64,000 nt of DNA from Paracoccus aurantiacus (GCF_007993065.1 NZ_VOPL01000001.1:1070542-1134541), one strand, 5' to 3'; counted from the stretch's first letter, positions 28,872-38,636 are shown. Numbers and translations: made by a program. Notes: generated by a model not told the origin, from the letters alone.

Positions 28872-29411
28872 TTAAGGGGTTGGCCCTTTGACGCGCAGGG
28901 GAACGATGCGGCCAGACAACCCACCGTCACTCATGTCAAAGCTGAACGCGCCATTCGCATAACGCAGCGACTTCAGTATCTCGTCGGCGGCTGGCTGAAT
29001 TGCGGCACTTGGCGTCTCCATCACGAATGCCGGATCGGGAACAAGGATGGCGGGCCCCAGATATGCCGGTTCGCCTGATACGCTGTCCCAAGCACCGACT
29101 TTGTAGGTGAGCAAGCGTCGACCGTCAGCCAGCGGCAATTCGAGCTTTGTCAGCGTAACGAAATACCCGACACCGGCGCGGCCCTGAAAAACTGCCTCTG
29201 CCGGGACGCCGTCGGGACGCGGAGGTGCGGCTTCGACCAGTCGCGCCGCGCGTTCGGTCCCGTGATTGAGCGCGACAAGCAACAACAGAAGCAGCGACAG
29301 AAAGCTCGCGAGGCAGACCCCGCCCACGCCAGGCCCGGACATGCCGCGCGGCGCGTCCCCAGCAGCGGTAGGCTCGCGCTTCCCGGCCGGTTCCGGCGGC
29401 GTCATTCCCAT
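28872..29411 (-). CDS. Membrane-anchored protein of unknown function downstream of dnaB
   Basis: 179 residues; no family recognised. A cytoplasmic Pro/Gly-rich 25-residue N-terminus leads to one membrane helix (VCLASFLSLLLLLLVAL, about 32-48), followed by a periplasmic part with two beta-rich stretches (GVGYFVTLTKLELPLADG, LLTYKVGAWDSVSG). The start overlaps the dnaB stop by 10 bp; a second ATG at 29405 is possible. It converges with the fliG-like gene. It probably rides on the dnaB transcript. Confidence 0.7.
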   Translation of the reverse strand: MGMTPPEPAGKREPTAAGDAPRGMSGPGVGGVCLASFLSLLLLLLVALNHGTERAARLVEAAPPRPDGVPAEAVFQGRAGVGYFVTLTKLELPLADGRRLLTYKVGAWDSVSGEPAYLGPAILVPDPAFVMETPSAAIQPAADEILKSLRYANGAFSFDMSDGGLSGRIVPLRVKGPTP

Positions 29412-30889
29412 TCCGATTGGCGAGCCTTTTCAAGGTTGCCAAACCGGGTGAACCGGCCTTCGAACGCCAGTTCGACCGTGCCGATCGGGCCGTGACGCTG
29501 CTTGCCGATGATAACCTCTGCCTTGCCATGCACGGCGTTCATGACCTCTTGCCATTTCGCAAGTTTGTCGAGTTCGTGATCGGCGGGCTTTTCGCGCTCG
29601 CGGTAATATTCCTCGCGGAAAACGAACATGACAATGTCGGCGTCCTGTTCGATCGAGCCGGACTCGCGCAGGTCCGAAAGTTGCGGGCGCTTGTCTTCTC
29701 TGCTTTCGACCTGACGCGAAAGCTGCGACAGGGCAATCACCGGAATGTTCAATTCCTTGGCAATAGCCTTCAGTCCCTGCGTGATCTCAGACACCTCGTT
29801 CACCCGGCTATCCTTGGCGCTTGCCGCTTTCAGAAGCTGAAGATAGTCCACGATGATGAGGTCAAGTCCATGCGTCCGTTTCAGCTTTCGTGCCCGCGCC
29901 GCAAGCTGGTTAATCGGCAAGGCTGGCGTGTCGTCGATATAAAGCGGGCAGCTTTGCAGATCATTCGCAGCCTGCACGAAACGGCGGAATTCCTCCTCGG
30001 TCATGTCACCGGACCGGATCTGGTGACTGCCCACTTCTGACGCCTCAGAGAGAATCCGCGCGGCAAGCTGTTCGGCCGACATCTCCAGCGAGAAAAACCC
30101 GACCACCCCGCCAGCCACGGCACCGATGGTGCCATCGGATTTCTCGCCCGATTTGTAGGCCTTCGCGATGTTGAACGCGATATTCGTGGCCAGCGAGGTT
30201 TTCCCCATCGACGGCCGACCAGCAAGGATCACGAGATCTGAATTGTTCAGCCCGCCCATTTTGCGATCGAGATCGATCAGTCCGGTCGGAATCCCCGAAA
30301 GCTGACCGTCGCGCTGAAACGCCGCAGCAGCCGCGTCCACTGCGCCCGTCACTGCCTTGAGGAAGGACTGAAAGCCGCGCTCTGCCACGCCCTGTTCGCC
30401 CAGCTTGTACAGCGTCTGTTCTGCAGCCTTGATCTGCTCCTCGGCATCGTCCTCGACCCGGACGGAAGCCGCGCGCGCCGAAATGTCCTGCCCGAGCGTA
30501 ATCAGATCGCGGCGCAGCGCGAATTCACGGATCATCTGCGCATAGTCGCGCGCCGCGTAAGCAGAGATCGCGGCCGCAGCAAGCCGCGCCAGATAAGCCG
30601 GCCCGCCCAGATCCTTCAGCCCGGCATCCCCTTCCAGAAAAGCCTTCAGCGTGACAGGGCTCGCAAGAGCGTTTTTGCGGATCCGTTCGGCGGCGATTTC
30701 GTAGATGCGGGCGTGAACAGGTTCGTAGAAATGTTCCGGCTTCAGGATCTGGCTTATGCGGTCGAACACATCGTTATTCGTCAGCAGCGCGCCCAGCAGT
30801 TGCTGTTCTGCCTCGATCGAGAACGGAACGCTCTGCCCTTCCGAATCGGCCGCGGGGGCTGCTGCCTGCAATGCCCTGATCTCGTTCAT
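29402..30889 (-). CDS. dnaB: Replicative DNA helicase
   Basis: 495 residues. N-terminal primase-interaction domain (SIEAEQQLLGALLTNNDVFDRI) and RecA-type helicase core with Walker A AGRPSMGKTSLATNIA (about 217-232), Walker B LDLIIVDYLQLL, and RQVESREDKRPQLSDLRESG with the arginine finger region. It is the ring helicase that unwinds DNA at the fork. Its upstream 170 bp hold a near-consensus DnaA box (30993-31001, TTGTCCACA on the minus strand). Confidence 0.97.
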   Translation of the reverse strand: MNEIRALQAAAPAADSEGQSVPFSIEAEQQLLGALLTNNDVFDRISQILKPEHFYEPVHARIYEIAAERIRKNALASPVTLKAFLEGDAGLKDLGGPAYLARLAAAAISAYAARDYAQMIREFALRRDLITLGQDISARAASVRVEDDAEEQIKAAEQTLYKLGEQGVAERGFQSFLKAVTGAVDAAAAAFQRDGQLSGIPTGLIDLDRKMGGLNNSDLVILAGRPSMGKTSLATNIAFNIAKAYKSGEKSDGTIGAVAGGVVGFFSLEMSAEQLAARILSEASEVGSHQIRSGDMTEEEFRRFVQAANDLQSCPLYIDDTPALPINQLAARARKLKRTHGLDLIIVDYLQLLKAASAKDSRVNEVSEITQGLKAIAKELNIPVIALSQLSRQVESREDKRPQLSDLRESGSIEQDADIVMFVFREEYYREREKPADHELDKLAKWQEVMNAVHGKAEVIIGKQRHGPIGTVELAFEGRFTRFGNLEKARQSEWE

Positions 30890-30992
30890 CGCCCTGTCCG
30901 TCTTATTATTTTGAAGCTGCCTCTATGCCACAATATATGCCGAATCTGAACCGGCGTCCGCGAAAATCTGGTGGGTAAAGCTGGGGATGAGC

Positions 30993-31001
30993 TGTGGACA
31001 A
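30993..31001 (-). promoter_or_regulatory. DnaA-box-like site upstream of dnaB
   Basis: Minus-strand TTGTCCACA differs from TTATCCACA at one base. It lies 104 bp upstream of the dnaB start. A single box in a region this size is only mildly unlikely by chance. Confidence 0.3.
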
Positions 31002-31061
31002 GTTTTGCTGCGGCCCTTTCGTCCCGCAGGGAAGGCCGCAATGCAGACAAAAGTCAGTTAA

Positions 31062-31733
31062 TCAAGGATTGGCTGTCTGCCACGCGCGCGGGTCGGACAG
31101 AAAGCTCTCCACTTCCGTCAACGTCGCGGTGTCGAATGCGGCCTGCGCCTTTGCCTCGGCCAAGACATCCCACCAAGTGCAAAGATGATGCAGTCGCACC
31201 CCGTGATCGGCGAGCCGCTGCGTCGTTTCCGGGAATATCCCGTAATAGAAGATAACCGCTGTATGCGCGCAGGTTGCGCCCGTCTCTCGGATCGCGTCCA
31301 CGAAGCTGAGCTTCGAGCCGCCATCGGTTGTCAGATCCTCGACCAGCAGAACACGGTCGGATTCGTCCATCCGCCCTTCGATCCGGGCGTTGCGGCCGTA
31401 ACCCTTCGGTTTCTTGCGCACATAGGTCATCGGCAAGGCCAGACGTTCGGCGACCATCGCACCGAACGGTATCCCTGCCGTTTCACCGCCGGCGATATTG
31501 GTGAACGCTTCGAACCCCGCGTCGCGAAGGACGGTGGCCGCCAGAAAATCCATCAGCGTCGCGCGCACCCGCGGGTAGGAAATGATGCGCCGGCAATCGA
31601 CATAAGTCGGCCCCTTCAACCCCGAGGCATAGGTAAAAGGTTCTGCCGCGTTGAAGTCCACAGCCTTGATTTCAAGCAATGCGCGGGCAGTCAGACGGGC
31701 GATTTCTTCGGGCGCGGGGAAGGAAAGGCTCAT
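31062..31733 (-). CDS. pyrE: Orotate phosphoribosyltransferase
   Basis: 223 residues. PRPP-binding loop [14 protein letters not shown] (about 128-141) and the flexible-loop region [17 protein letters not shown] with catalytic Lys are present. It joins orotate and PRPP to make OMP in pyrimidine synthesis. The start overlaps the stop of pyrC by 4 bp (ATGA), so pyrC-pyrE are co-translated. Confidence 0.97.
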   Translation of the reverse strand: MSLSFPAPEEIARLTARALLEIKAVDFNAAEPFTYASGLKGPTYVDCRRIISYPRVRATLMDFLAATVLRDAGFEAFTNIAGGETAGIPFGAMVAERLALPMTYVRKKPKGYGRNARIEGRMDESDRVLLVEDLTTDGGSKLSFVDAIRETGATCAHTAVIFYYGIFPETTQRLADHGVRLHHLCTWWDVLAEAKAQAAFDTATLTEVESFLSDPRAWQTANP

Positions 31734-32779
31734 GCGGGCTCCGTTTGCCAGAAAAGGGGAAAGCCGGGATCGAAAACCGTCACCGTTTCATCGCCGGCAG
31801 AAATTTCGCTGGGATAGGCGACAGCGCCATCCTGACGGGTCAGACGGATCGTATCCGGGTTCGGTGCCATGCCGTAAAAGGCCGGCCCGTTCAGCGAGGC
31901 GAAAGCCTCCAGCTTGTCCAGCTTGCCGTCTTCCTCGAACACCTGCGCAAGAATGGCGAGCGTGTTCGGCGCCGTGAAGCAGCCCGCGCAGCCGCAGGGC
32001 TGAAGCTTGGCACGGTCGGAATGCGGCGCGGAATCAGTGCCAAGGAAGAACGGCCCCTGCCCCGACATCGCCGCTTCGCGAAGCGCAAGTCGATGCGTCT
32101 CCCGCTTGGCAACCGGAAGGCAATAGTAATGCGGCCGGATGCCGCCAGCCAGAATGGCGTTGCGGTTGATGACAAGGTGATGCGTCGTGATTGTGGCACC
32201 CATCGCGCCGCCCGCAGCGTTCGCGCTGACGTAATCTACCCCGTCAGCGGTCGTGACATGTTCCATCACCACCCGCAGACCCGGCGTCGCACGGCGAAGC
32301 GGGTCCAGCACGCGGTCGATGAAAACAGCTTCACGATCGAAGATGTCGACGGCGGGATCGGTCACCTCGCCATGCACGCAAAGCGGCACGCCGGCCTCGG
32401 CCATAGCTTCCAGCACGGGGCGGACGCGGTCGAAATTGGTCACGCCGCTGGCCGAATTTGTCGTTGCGCCTGCGGGGTAAAGCTTCACGGCAGCGATCAG
32501 ACCATCGGAATGGGCCGCGACGACATCCGCCGGATCGGTCGTCTCGGTCAGGTAAAGCGTCATCAGCGGCTTCAGCGCGGCATCGGCGGGAAGCGCTGAC
32601 AGGATGCGGTCGCGATACGCGCGCGCCTGTTCGCCCGTCACCACCGGCGGCACAAGGTTCGGCATGATGATTGCGCGGCCGAAGCCGGCAGAGTGCGGGG
32701 CCACGGCCGCCAGCATCTCGCCATCGCGAAGATGCAGGTGCCAGTCGTCAGGGCGGCGAAGCGTGAGTGATCGGGTCAT
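31730..32779 (-). CDS. pyrC: Dihydroorotase (E. coli PyrC type)
   Basis: 349 residues from ATG 32779 ([20 protein letters not shown]). Zinc ligands DWHLHLRDG and VMEHVT are visible, with [14 protein letters not shown] where this type carries the carboxylated Lys region replaced; the ligand in [10 protein letters not shown] is the likely carboxylated Lys. The family end [20 protein letters not shown] fits class II. It cyclises carbamoyl aspartate to dihydroorotate. The ribosome site is weak. Coupled to pyrE. Confidence 0.95.
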   Translation of the reverse strand: MTRSLTLRRPDDWHLHLRDGEMLAAVAPHSAGFGRAIIMPNLVPPVVTGEQARAYRDRILSALPADAALKPLMTLYLTETTDPADVVAAHSDGLIAAVKLYPAGATTNSASGVTNFDRVRPVLEAMAEAGVPLCVHGEVTDPAVDIFDREAVFIDRVLDPLRRATPGLRVVMEHVTTADGVDYVSANAAGGAMGATITTHHLVINRNAILAGGIRPHYYCLPVAKRETHRLALREAAMSGQGPFFLGTDSAPHSDRAKLQPCGCAGCFTAPNTLAILAQVFEEDGKLDKLEAFASLNGPAFYGMAPNPDTIRLTRQDGAVAYPSEISAGDETVTVFDPGFPLFWQTEPA

Positions 32780-32894
32780 GGGGAACCGATTATACTGCCA
32801 CGCGTCGCGAGGGAAGCCGGGTTGCAGGGAATGTGGGTTGCCATTTCCATTGTGCAGGTGCAGCATGCCGCCAACCTAAACAGGATCAAACGTT

Positions 32895-33215
32895 ATGGGT
32901 TTTCTTCCCAACAATATGGCTGAAGCCACTCGCCTTTGGGTGCAAGTCGCTCAGATCGCAATAGAATCTCAGATGGTCATCGGCATGCGTCTCGCCGGCA
33001 TGATGGGTTTTCTGCCGCAGCACAAAAATGAGTCGCACCGCATGGTGCAGGAGAAGTTCGATGCCGCACAGGAAGCGGGATCGGCAATGATGACGGCGAT
33101 GACCCGTGGCGCCAGCCCCGATCAGGTCATGGCGGCGGCGCTGCGCCCCTATGGCCGCAGAACAAAGGCCAATGCGCGCCGGTTGACGCGCGCTTCTGTC
33201 AAGCGAGGCAGCTAA
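32895..33215 (+). CDS. Small helical phasin-like protein
   Basis: 106 residues, largely amphipathic helix: EATRLWVQVAQIAIESQMVIGMRLAGMMG then a helix rich in Ala/Met (AAQEAGSAMMTAMTRGAS) and a basic tail (GRRTKANARRLTRASVKRG). Phasins of PHA granules have this character, and similar Rhodobacteraceae proteins are sometimes mislabelled antifreeze protein. The role is unproven. AGGATC precedes the ATG by 7 bp. It shares a bidirectional terminator with gap. Confidence 0.7.
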   Translation: MGFLPNNMAEATRLWVQVAQIAIESQMVIGMRLAGMMGFLPQHKNESHRMVQEKFDAAQEAGSAMMTAMTRGASPDQVMAAALRPYGRRTKANARRLTRASVKRGS

Positions 33216-33241
33216 GTCAGACTGACAAGCGATTGAATTGA

Positions 33242-33268
33242 AAACGGCCTCCGAAGCGGAGGCCGTTT
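33242..33268. terminator. Bidirectional terminator between the phasin-like gene and gap
   Basis: 12-bp perfect stem, AAACGGCCTCCG (33242-33253) and CGGAGGCCGTTT (33257-33268) with a 3-nt loop and A/T-rich flanks on both sides, between convergent genes. Confidence 0.88.
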
Positions 33269-33289
33269 CAATTTCGCGGGCCGGAAGGC

Positions 33290-34291
33290 TCAGATCAGCT
33301 TGCCCATGGCGACCGCGGTATCGCTCATCCGGTTCGAGAAGCCCCATTCGTTGTCATACCAGGTCAGGATGCGAACCATGCGACCGTCCAGAACCTTGGT
33401 CTGATCCAGCGCAAAGATCGACGAGCGCGGATCGTGGTTGAAGTCGATCGAGACATTCGGCTGGTCGGTATAGCCCAGAATGCCTTTCAGCGGGCCGTCA
33501 GCGGCTGCCTTGATCGCCTCGTTCACTTCTTCGACTGTGGTGTCGCGGCTGGCTTCGAAGGTCAGATCGACGACCGAAACGTTCGGCGTCGGCACGCGGA
33601 TAGCAACGCCGTCCAGCTTGCCGTTCAGTTCCGGCAGCACCAAACCCACGGCCTTGGCAGCACCGGTAGAGGTCGGGATCATCGACATCGCAGCGGCGCG
33701 GGCGCGGTACAGGTCCTTGTGCATCGTGTCCAGCGTCGGCTGGTCGCCGGTATAGCTGTGGATGGTGGTCATGAACCCTTTTTCGATGCCAATCGCGTCA
33801 TTCAGAACCTTGGCAACGGGCGACAGGCAGTTCGTGGTGCAGCTGGCGTTCGAAACGATCAGGTCGTCCTTGGTCAGCGTGTCCTGGTTTACACCGTAAA
33901 CGATGGTCTTCGAGGCACCCTTGGAAGGCGCCGACACGAGCACCCGGCTCGACCCGTTTTCAAGGTGAACCTTCGCCTTTTCCGCATCGGTGAAGATGCC
34001 GGTGCATTCCATCACCACATCGACATCGCCCCATGGCAGTTCGGCCGGGTTCTTGATCGCCGTGACCTTGATCGGGCCGCGACCCACGTCGATAGTATCG
34101 CCGTCGACGGTCACGGTGCCCGGAAACTTGCCGTGCACGCTGTCGAAGCGGATCAGGTGGGCGTTGGTTTCCACCGGCCCCAGATCGTTGATCGCGATTA
34201 CCTCGATATCGTCACGCCCGGATTCCACGATTGCGCGCAGCACGTTGCGCCCGATCCGGCCAAATCCGTTGATTGCCACCTTAACAGCCAT
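33290..34291 (-). CDS. gap: Type I glyceraldehyde-3-phosphate dehydrogenase
   Basis: 333 residues from ATG 34291 with GGAGG upstream. Rossmann start [16 protein letters not shown], catalytic Cys in [14 protein letters not shown] (about 146-159), and the base His in TIHSYTGDQ are intact. NAD- rather than NADP-preference is suggested by the acidic residue in VIAINDLG at the end of the second strand. It interconverts glyceraldehyde-3-phosphate and 1,3-bisphosphoglycerate. Confidence 0.97.
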   Translation of the reverse strand: MAVKVAINGFGRIGRNVLRAIVESGRDDIEVIAINDLGPVETNAHLIRFDSVHGKFPGTVTVDGDTIDVGRGPIKVTAIKNPAELPWGDVDVVMECTGIFTDAEKAKVHLENGSSRVLVSAPSKGASKTIVYGVNQDTLTKDDLIVSNASCTTNCLSPVAKVLNDAIGIEKGFMTTIHSYTGDQPTLDTMHKDLYRARAAAMSMIPTSTGAAKAVGLVLPELNGKLDGVAIRVPTPNVSVVDLTFEASRDTTVEEVNEAIKAAADGPLKGILGYTDQPNVSIDFNHDPRSSIFALDQTKVLDGRMVRILTWYDNEWGFSNRMSDTAVAMGKLI

Positions 34292-34367
34292 GATGAACCT
34301 CCGCAGACTGAATTCGCCATGCTTATGGGCCTTTTTTTCGGGCATTTAAACCCCGACCAGGCCGTCA

Positions 34368-34511
34368 TTACCGCCAGAAACTCAGATATTCGACGAAAGC
34401 CACGAAGCGCTTGCCAAGAAAGACCGGCAGATCCCAGTGCAGCCACAACCTGTCTGCCAGCAGAAGCAGCAGAATCAGGACGAAGATTGTGATAGCGTTG
34501 CGCGTGGTCAC
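34368..34511 (-). CDS. 47-residue single-span membrane protein upstream of gap
   Basis: GTG start at 34511, stop TAA at 34368. Sequence runs MTTRNAITIFVLILLLLLAD (one membrane helix) then RLWLHWDLPVFLGKRFVAF and ends VEYLSFWR. The pattern of a hydrophobic helix, FLGKRF and a Trp-Arg end matches small proteins I associate with the region before gap in Rhodobacteraceae (from memory). An upstream in-frame TAG leaves GTG, or a CTG eight codons earlier, as the start. It lies 76 bp before gap on the same strand. Function unknown. Confidence 0.65.
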   Translation of the reverse strand: MTTRNAITIFVLILLLLLADRLWLHWDLPVFLGKRFVAFVEYLSFWR

Positions 34512-34797
34512 GGGCTCTGGCTCGGTTTGGTGCAGCTAGCGACATAGCTGCCGCTCTGACCGCGGGCAAGCGCAGTCTCGCAGGTTCCCTAACGCGCTTT
34601 GAACCACTCGATATCGGCGAGAATCCGCCGCGCATGGCAGGTTTCTGCCGGTTCAACGGACAGGCTGGCCAATTAAGTTGCAACCAGAGCCTGTGTCCTG
34701 TTTACGACACATAGATGTTTTTCGTCCGCTGCACGGAACGGAAAACGGACATCCAAATCCGGATGCGAAAACAATAAACTAGCCGGGGATAGCTGCC

Positions 34798-36048
34798 TTG
34801 CCTAACCGTCTGAATTCTGCGCTTGAACGACTTCTGCCCGAACAACGCCTCTTCCTGAAAACCGAAAGCTCGACCCGCGTGATACATTTGCGCCCGGCGA
34901 CGCAGCTTGGTCTGCTGGGAGGAAGTGCAATTCTTGTCGGATGGGCGATCGTGTCTGGCGCGCTGCTCGCCTATGACCGGATCGGCGGGGACCGTCAAAG
35001 TCAGGCGACCCAATCGCAGACCACGTTTGAAACCCGGATGTCCGCGCTTGCCGACGAACGCGACGCGCGCGCGACCGAGGCGAAAGAGGCGCAGCTTCGC
35101 TTCGCGGTCGCTCTGGATCAGGTCGCGAAATACCAGTCCGAACTTCTGAGCGCCCAGAAGCAGAATCACGAACTGGAAGCCGGTCTTGAGGCGGTGCAGC
35201 AGAAACTGGGCACGGCGCTTGCCTCGATCCCCGGTGCGGATGGTGTCGATCCGCAGGAAAAGGATCTTGCGCTTAACGCCCTGAACGAGCGGCTGCGCGC
35301 CACCGCAGACGCCCGCGACGAGGCTGCAGCGACCGCGCGCATTGCCCGCGCCGAAGCCGCTGCCGCCAAGGCAGAGCAGGAGCAGCTTCTGGCCCGCAAT
35401 GACGAGATCTTTACGCAGATCGAAGATGCCGTCGCCGCGGCCGCCGTCCCCTACGAGGAAATGTTCGACAAGATCGGCCTTGATACGGACGCGCTTCTGT
35501 CCTCGGTCGACAAGGAATATGACGGTCAGGGTGGCCCCCTGACCCCGGCTGCGGTTTCGACAAGCGGCAATGCCGCGATCAGCGAAACCGAAGCGCGTGC
35601 TGGCGAAATCATCGTCAGTCTGGATCAGGTGAACCGCTACCGGATCGCCAGCAACAAACTTCCGCTCGATATGCCCGTCAAATCGGCATTCCGCTATACC
35701 TCGGGCTTCGGTGCCCGCTGGGGTCGCGCGCATCAGGGTGTCGATCTTGCAGGCCCGGTCGGCACGCCGATCCTTGCGCCCGGCGACGGCGTCGTGACCT
35801 TTGCCGGTCGTCAGAATGGCTATGGCAACCTCATCAAGATAGAACACGCGCTTGGCACAGAAACCCGCTATGGCCACCTGTCGAAGATCCGTGTGAAGGT
35901 CGGTCAGAAGGTATCGCGCGGCAGCCTTATCGGTGATATGGGGAATACCGGACGGTCGACCGGCCCGCATCTTCACTATGAAGTTCGGGTGAACGGCAAG
36001 GCCGTTAATCCCATGAGCTTTATCAAGGCGGCACAGAATGTTTTCTAA
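34798..36048 (+). CDS. M23 family (LytM) peptidoglycan endopeptidase with coiled coil
   Basis: 416 residues with a TTG start (34798); an in-frame TAG 18 bp upstream excludes an earlier ATG, and GGGGA lies 8 bp before the TTG. Order: 45-residue cytoplasmic basic segment, one membrane helix (TQLGLLGGSAILVGWAIVSGALLAY), a long Ala/Glu/Gln coiled coil (about 75-200), then a peptidase M23 domain (about 295-405) with zinc ligands in HQGVDLAG and HLHYEV, both intact. It should cut cross-links in the periplasmic wall. It overlaps the bactofilin gene by 11 bp, the usual pairing in which the bactofilin positions the hydrolase. Confidence 0.93.
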   Translation: MPNRLNSALERLLPEQRLFLKTESSTRVIHLRPATQLGLLGGSAILVGWAIVSGALLAYDRIGGDRQSQATQSQTTFETRMSALADERDARATEAKEAQLRFAVALDQVAKYQSELLSAQKQNHELEAGLEAVQQKLGTALASIPGADGVDPQEKDLALNALNERLRATADARDEAAATARIARAEAAAAKAEQEQLLARNDEIFTQIEDAVAAAAVPYEEMFDKIGLDTDALLSSVDKEYDGQGGPLTPAAVSTSGNAAISETEARAGEIIVSLDQVNRYRIASNKLPLDMPVKSAFRYTSGFGARWGRAHQGVDLAGPVGTPILAPGDGVVTFAGRQNGYGNLIKIEHALGTETRYGHLSKIRVKVGQKVSRGSLIGDMGNTGRSTGPHLHYEVRVNGKAVNPMSFIKAAQNVF

Positions 36049-36553
36049 GTCTCGCGTGACCGAAACGCCGAATCAGCAACCCAAATCGCCGGCCCCCGAA
36101 TCAGAGCCGGTTCGCAGCGAAGCGCCTGTCGAGTCGGCAGCGACGCCCGCAGCCCCTCAGCCGCAGCGTCAGCGCAGCGCGCCGTCGGTTCTGTCCTCCG
36201 ATCTGACGATCAAGGGCGATCTGCAAACGGCAGGCGATGTCCAGATCGAAGGCAATATCGAAGGCGATATCCGCGCCCGTCAGCTGACGATTGGTGATAC
36301 CGCCACCGTGCGCGGCGAGGTGCTGGCCGATGAAGTCATCGTGAACGGCCGCGTCGTCGGTCGTCTGCGCGGCCTCAAGGTGCGCCTCTCATCGACCGCG
36401 CGGGTCGAGGGTGACATCATCCATAAGACCATCGCGATTGAATCGGGTGCGCATTTTGAAGGCTCGGTTCAGCGTCAGGACGATCCGCTGGCGCAGGGCG
36501 GCACCAAGAAACTTGCTCCGCCCGCGACTGATTTCGGTAAATCCGATAACTGA
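36038..36553 (+). CDS. Bactofilin (polymer-forming cytoskeletal protein)
   Basis: 171 residues. A disordered Pro/Gln/Glu N-terminus (1-50) precedes the right-handed beta-helix DUF583 core: LTIKGDLQTAGDVQIEGNIE, then QLTIGDTATVRGEVLADEVI, and a short acidic tail. Bactofilins assemble without nucleotide into filaments at the inner membrane and guide wall enzymes. It overlaps the M23 gene by 11 bp and is followed by a terminator. Confidence 0.94.
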   Translation: MFSKSRVTETPNQQPKSPAPESEPVRSEAPVESAATPAAPQPQRQRSAPSVLSSDLTIKGDLQTAGDVQIEGNIEGDIRARQLTIGDTATVRGEVLADEVIVNGRVVGRLRGLKVRLSSTARVEGDIIHKTIAIESGAHFEGSVQRQDDPLAQGGTKKLAPPATDFGKSDN

Positions 36554-36594
36554 TCCCTGCGCCCCCGACCTTCGGGGTAGCAGTTGACGAAATC

Positions 36595-36617
36595 GGGGGC
36601 CATATGGCCCCCTTTTT
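36595..36617 (+). terminator. Terminator after the bactofilin gene
   Basis: GGGGGCC (36595-36601), loop ATAT, GGCCCCC (36606-36612) and five T. Confidence 0.88.
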
Positions 36618-36634
36618 CATTTCGATTCCTGCGT

Positions 36635-37135
36635 TTAGCCTGCCGGCGGAAAACGCCCCTGCAACGCATCTTTCACTGGCGGGGTGACGAATTTCGAGAC
36701 GTCGCCGCCCAGACGAGCGATTTCCTTGACCAGTTTCGACGCGATTGCCTGCCGTCGCGCATCCGCCATAAGAAACACTGTCTCGATGCTTGCATCAAGC
36801 GCCCGGTTCATCCCAACCATTTGAAATTCATATTCAAAATCTGCAACCGCCCGCAGCCCCCGAATGATGACAGAGGCGCCTACATCACGGGCGCAGTCGA
36901 TCAGCAGATTGTCAAAGGGATGGACCACAATCTCGCCACCGGTGCGGGCGACAACAGCATCGCATTCCCGGCGAACCATCTCGACCCGTTCTTCCAGCGA
37001 AAAAAGTGGCCCCTTGTCGCGGTTGATCGCCACCCCGATCACAAGCCGGTCTACCAGAGCCATCGCGCGCTGGATGATATCCAGATGTCCCAGCGTGATC
37101 GGGTCAAACGTTCCCGGATAAAGCCCAGTGCGCAT
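36635..37135 (-). CDS. coaD: Phosphopantetheine adenylyltransferase
   Basis: 166 residues from ATG 37135, with AAAGGA 8 bp upstream. Nucleotidyltransferase motif GLYPGTFDPITLGHLDII (TFDP and the xxGH motif) starts the protein, and IRGLRAVADFEYEFQMVGMN is the CoaD-specific stretch. It adds AMP to 4'-phosphopantetheine, the fourth step of CoA synthesis. Confidence 0.96.
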   Translation of the reverse strand: MRTGLYPGTFDPITLGHLDIIQRAMALVDRLVIGVAINRDKGPLFSLEERVEMVRRECDAVVARTGGEIVVHPFDNLLIDCARDVGASVIIRGLRAVADFEYEFQMVGMNRALDASIETVFLMADARRQAIASKLVKEIARLGGDVSKFVTPPVKDALQGRFPPAG

Positions 37136-37214
37136 GCGCAAGTCCTTTCGGTTGTCGCGCGCAAACCACCCGATGCGCGCAACGAAATCAAGGGGGTGCG
37201 TGCAGCCTTTCTGC

Positions 37215-37655
37215 TCAGCTGCCCATGATCATGCCGGTCAGCGCGTCTTTTTCGGCATTCAGTTCCTTCAGTCGTGCGGAAACCGCGTCCCCGATGGATA
37301 CGAGGCCGATCATGTTTCCGTCCTCGTCGATGACGGGCAGGTGACGGAAACGTCCGGCCGTCATCTTCTCCAGAACGCCGAGCGTGTCATCGCCACTTAC
37401 GCAGGTCGAAACCTTGCGCGTCATCAACTCGCTGATCGGGCGGCTCAGCACGTCTGCGCCCTGCTTGCCCAGTTCGCGCACGATGTCGCGCTCGGACAGG
37501 ATGCCGGTGGGTTTCTTGCCATCCTCGCTGACGACGACTGCGCCAATGCGCTTTTCGGCCAGAAGCTTCACAGCCTCTGCGACCGAAGCTGAAGGGCCGA
37601 TGGTCACGATGGTGACGCCGGCGTCCTTGAGGGAAAGTATCTGGTTCACCAGCAT
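37215..37655 (-). CDS. Two-CBS-domain protein
   Basis: 146 residues forming one CBS pair (Bateman module) and nothing else: first copy with KRIGAVVVSEDGKKPTGILSERDIV, second with GRFRHLPVIDEDGNMIGLVSIGD. Such proteins bind adenine nucleotides and regulate a partner. It has no fused effector domain and lies 80 bp upstream of coaD on the same strand, but no functional link is shown. Confidence 0.9.
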   Translation of the reverse strand: MLVNQILSLKDAGVTIVTIGPSASVAEAVKLLAEKRIGAVVVSEDGKKPTGILSERDIVRELGKQGADVLSRPISELMTRKVSTCVSGDDTLGVLEKMTAGRFRHLPVIDEDGNMIGLVSIGDAVSARLKELNAEKDALTGMIMGS

Positions 37656-37705
37656 CTTGGCCTCCGTGGTTGCGTCACCTCAGTCTGTCGCAACCGCAGC
37701 GAACG

Positions 37706-38623
37706 TCAAGCCCCGCCATCATTGGCCGCGATAGATTCCAGCCGGGCCACCTCGCTGCGCAGACGCTGTGCCAGTTCATCGGTCAGCCGGTTCAGCCGGT
37801 CGGACCGCCGGTCATCCGCATGCCGAATCATCCAGAAACTGCGGGTCAGGCCAAATTCCTGCGGCAGGATTCGCACGACACCGGGCGCGAATGGGATCGC
37901 AAAGTCATGCACGATCCCGACCCCTGCCCCACCCCGGATGGCCTGCATCTGCACTGAAACCGAGTTCGAGGTCAGGCGCGCTGCCTCGGACCCGCTGCGC
38001 GCCAGCAGCGGGGCCAGATAGTCCAGCTCGCTGTCGAAGATCATGTCGGGGATATAGCCGATCAGCCGGTGTCCAGGAAATTCGTCCAGACTGGCCAAAG
38101 GCGGGCTTTCCGACAGATAGTCGCGATGCGCCGCCAGATGCAGACGGTAATCGCACAGCCGCTGCACCACCAGCCTGCCGCTTTCCGGCCTGCTGACGGC
38201 GATCGCCAGATCCGCCTCTCGTTTGGAAAGGTTGAACACACGGGGCAGCGCGACGATCTGAATTTCCAGCCCCGGATGGGCGTCACACATCGCCGCCGCG
38301 ACCTGTGGCAGCAGATAATTCGCGCAACCGTCCGGCGCCCCGATCCGCAATTGCCCGGTCAGATCGCCCGGCCGGCCAAGCGCGTCGGCCGCGCCGCTCA
38401 GTGCCAGTTCAGCCGCTTCGGCATAAGGCATCAGCCGCTCTCCCTCAGCGGTCAGGGCGTAACCCTGTGGCGATTTCACAAAAAGCGCCCCGCCAAGTGC
38501 GGTTTCCAGCCGCACGATCCGCCGCCCGACGGTCGACGGGTCCATCCCCAGCCTGCGCCCGGCGCGCGACAAGCTGTCATCGCGCGCAACCGCCAGAAAT
38601 ACTCGCAGATCGTCCCAGTCCAT
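37706..38623 (-). CDS. LysR-family transcriptional regulator, divergent from mmsA
   Basis: 305 residues from ATG 38623; AAGG 6 bp upstream decides for it over the ATG two codons earlier. N-terminal winged helix MDWDDLRVFLAVARDDSLSRAGRRLGMDPSTVGRRIVRLE, then a periplasmic-binding-like effector domain (about 90-300). Its divergent position 100 bp from mmsA, with three TTTTTGC elements between, points to control of valine catabolism and of itself. The ligand is unknown; a branched acyl-CoA or 3-hydroxyisobutyrate would make sense. Confidence 0.9.
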   Translation of the reverse strand: MDWDDLRVFLAVARDDSLSRAGRRLGMDPSTVGRRIVRLETALGGALFVKSPQGYALTAEGERLMPYAEAAELALSGAADALGRPGDLTGQLRIGAPDGCANYLLPQVAAAMCDAHPGLEIQIVALPRVFNLSKREADLAIAVSRPESGRLVVQRLCDYRLHLAAHRDYLSESPPLASLDEFPGHRLIGYIPDMIFDSELDYLAPLLARSGSEAARLTSNSVSVQMQAIRGGAGVGIVHDFAIPFAPGVVRILPQEFGLTRSFWMIRHADDRRSDRLNRLTDELAQRLRSEVARLESIAANDGGA

Positions 38624-38636
38624 CGCCATCCTTGCG

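Noticed and set aside
33434..34492. Long plus-strand open frame opposite gap
   Set aside because: Antisense to a fully conserved GAPDH; His/Arg/Val-rich translation without any family pattern.
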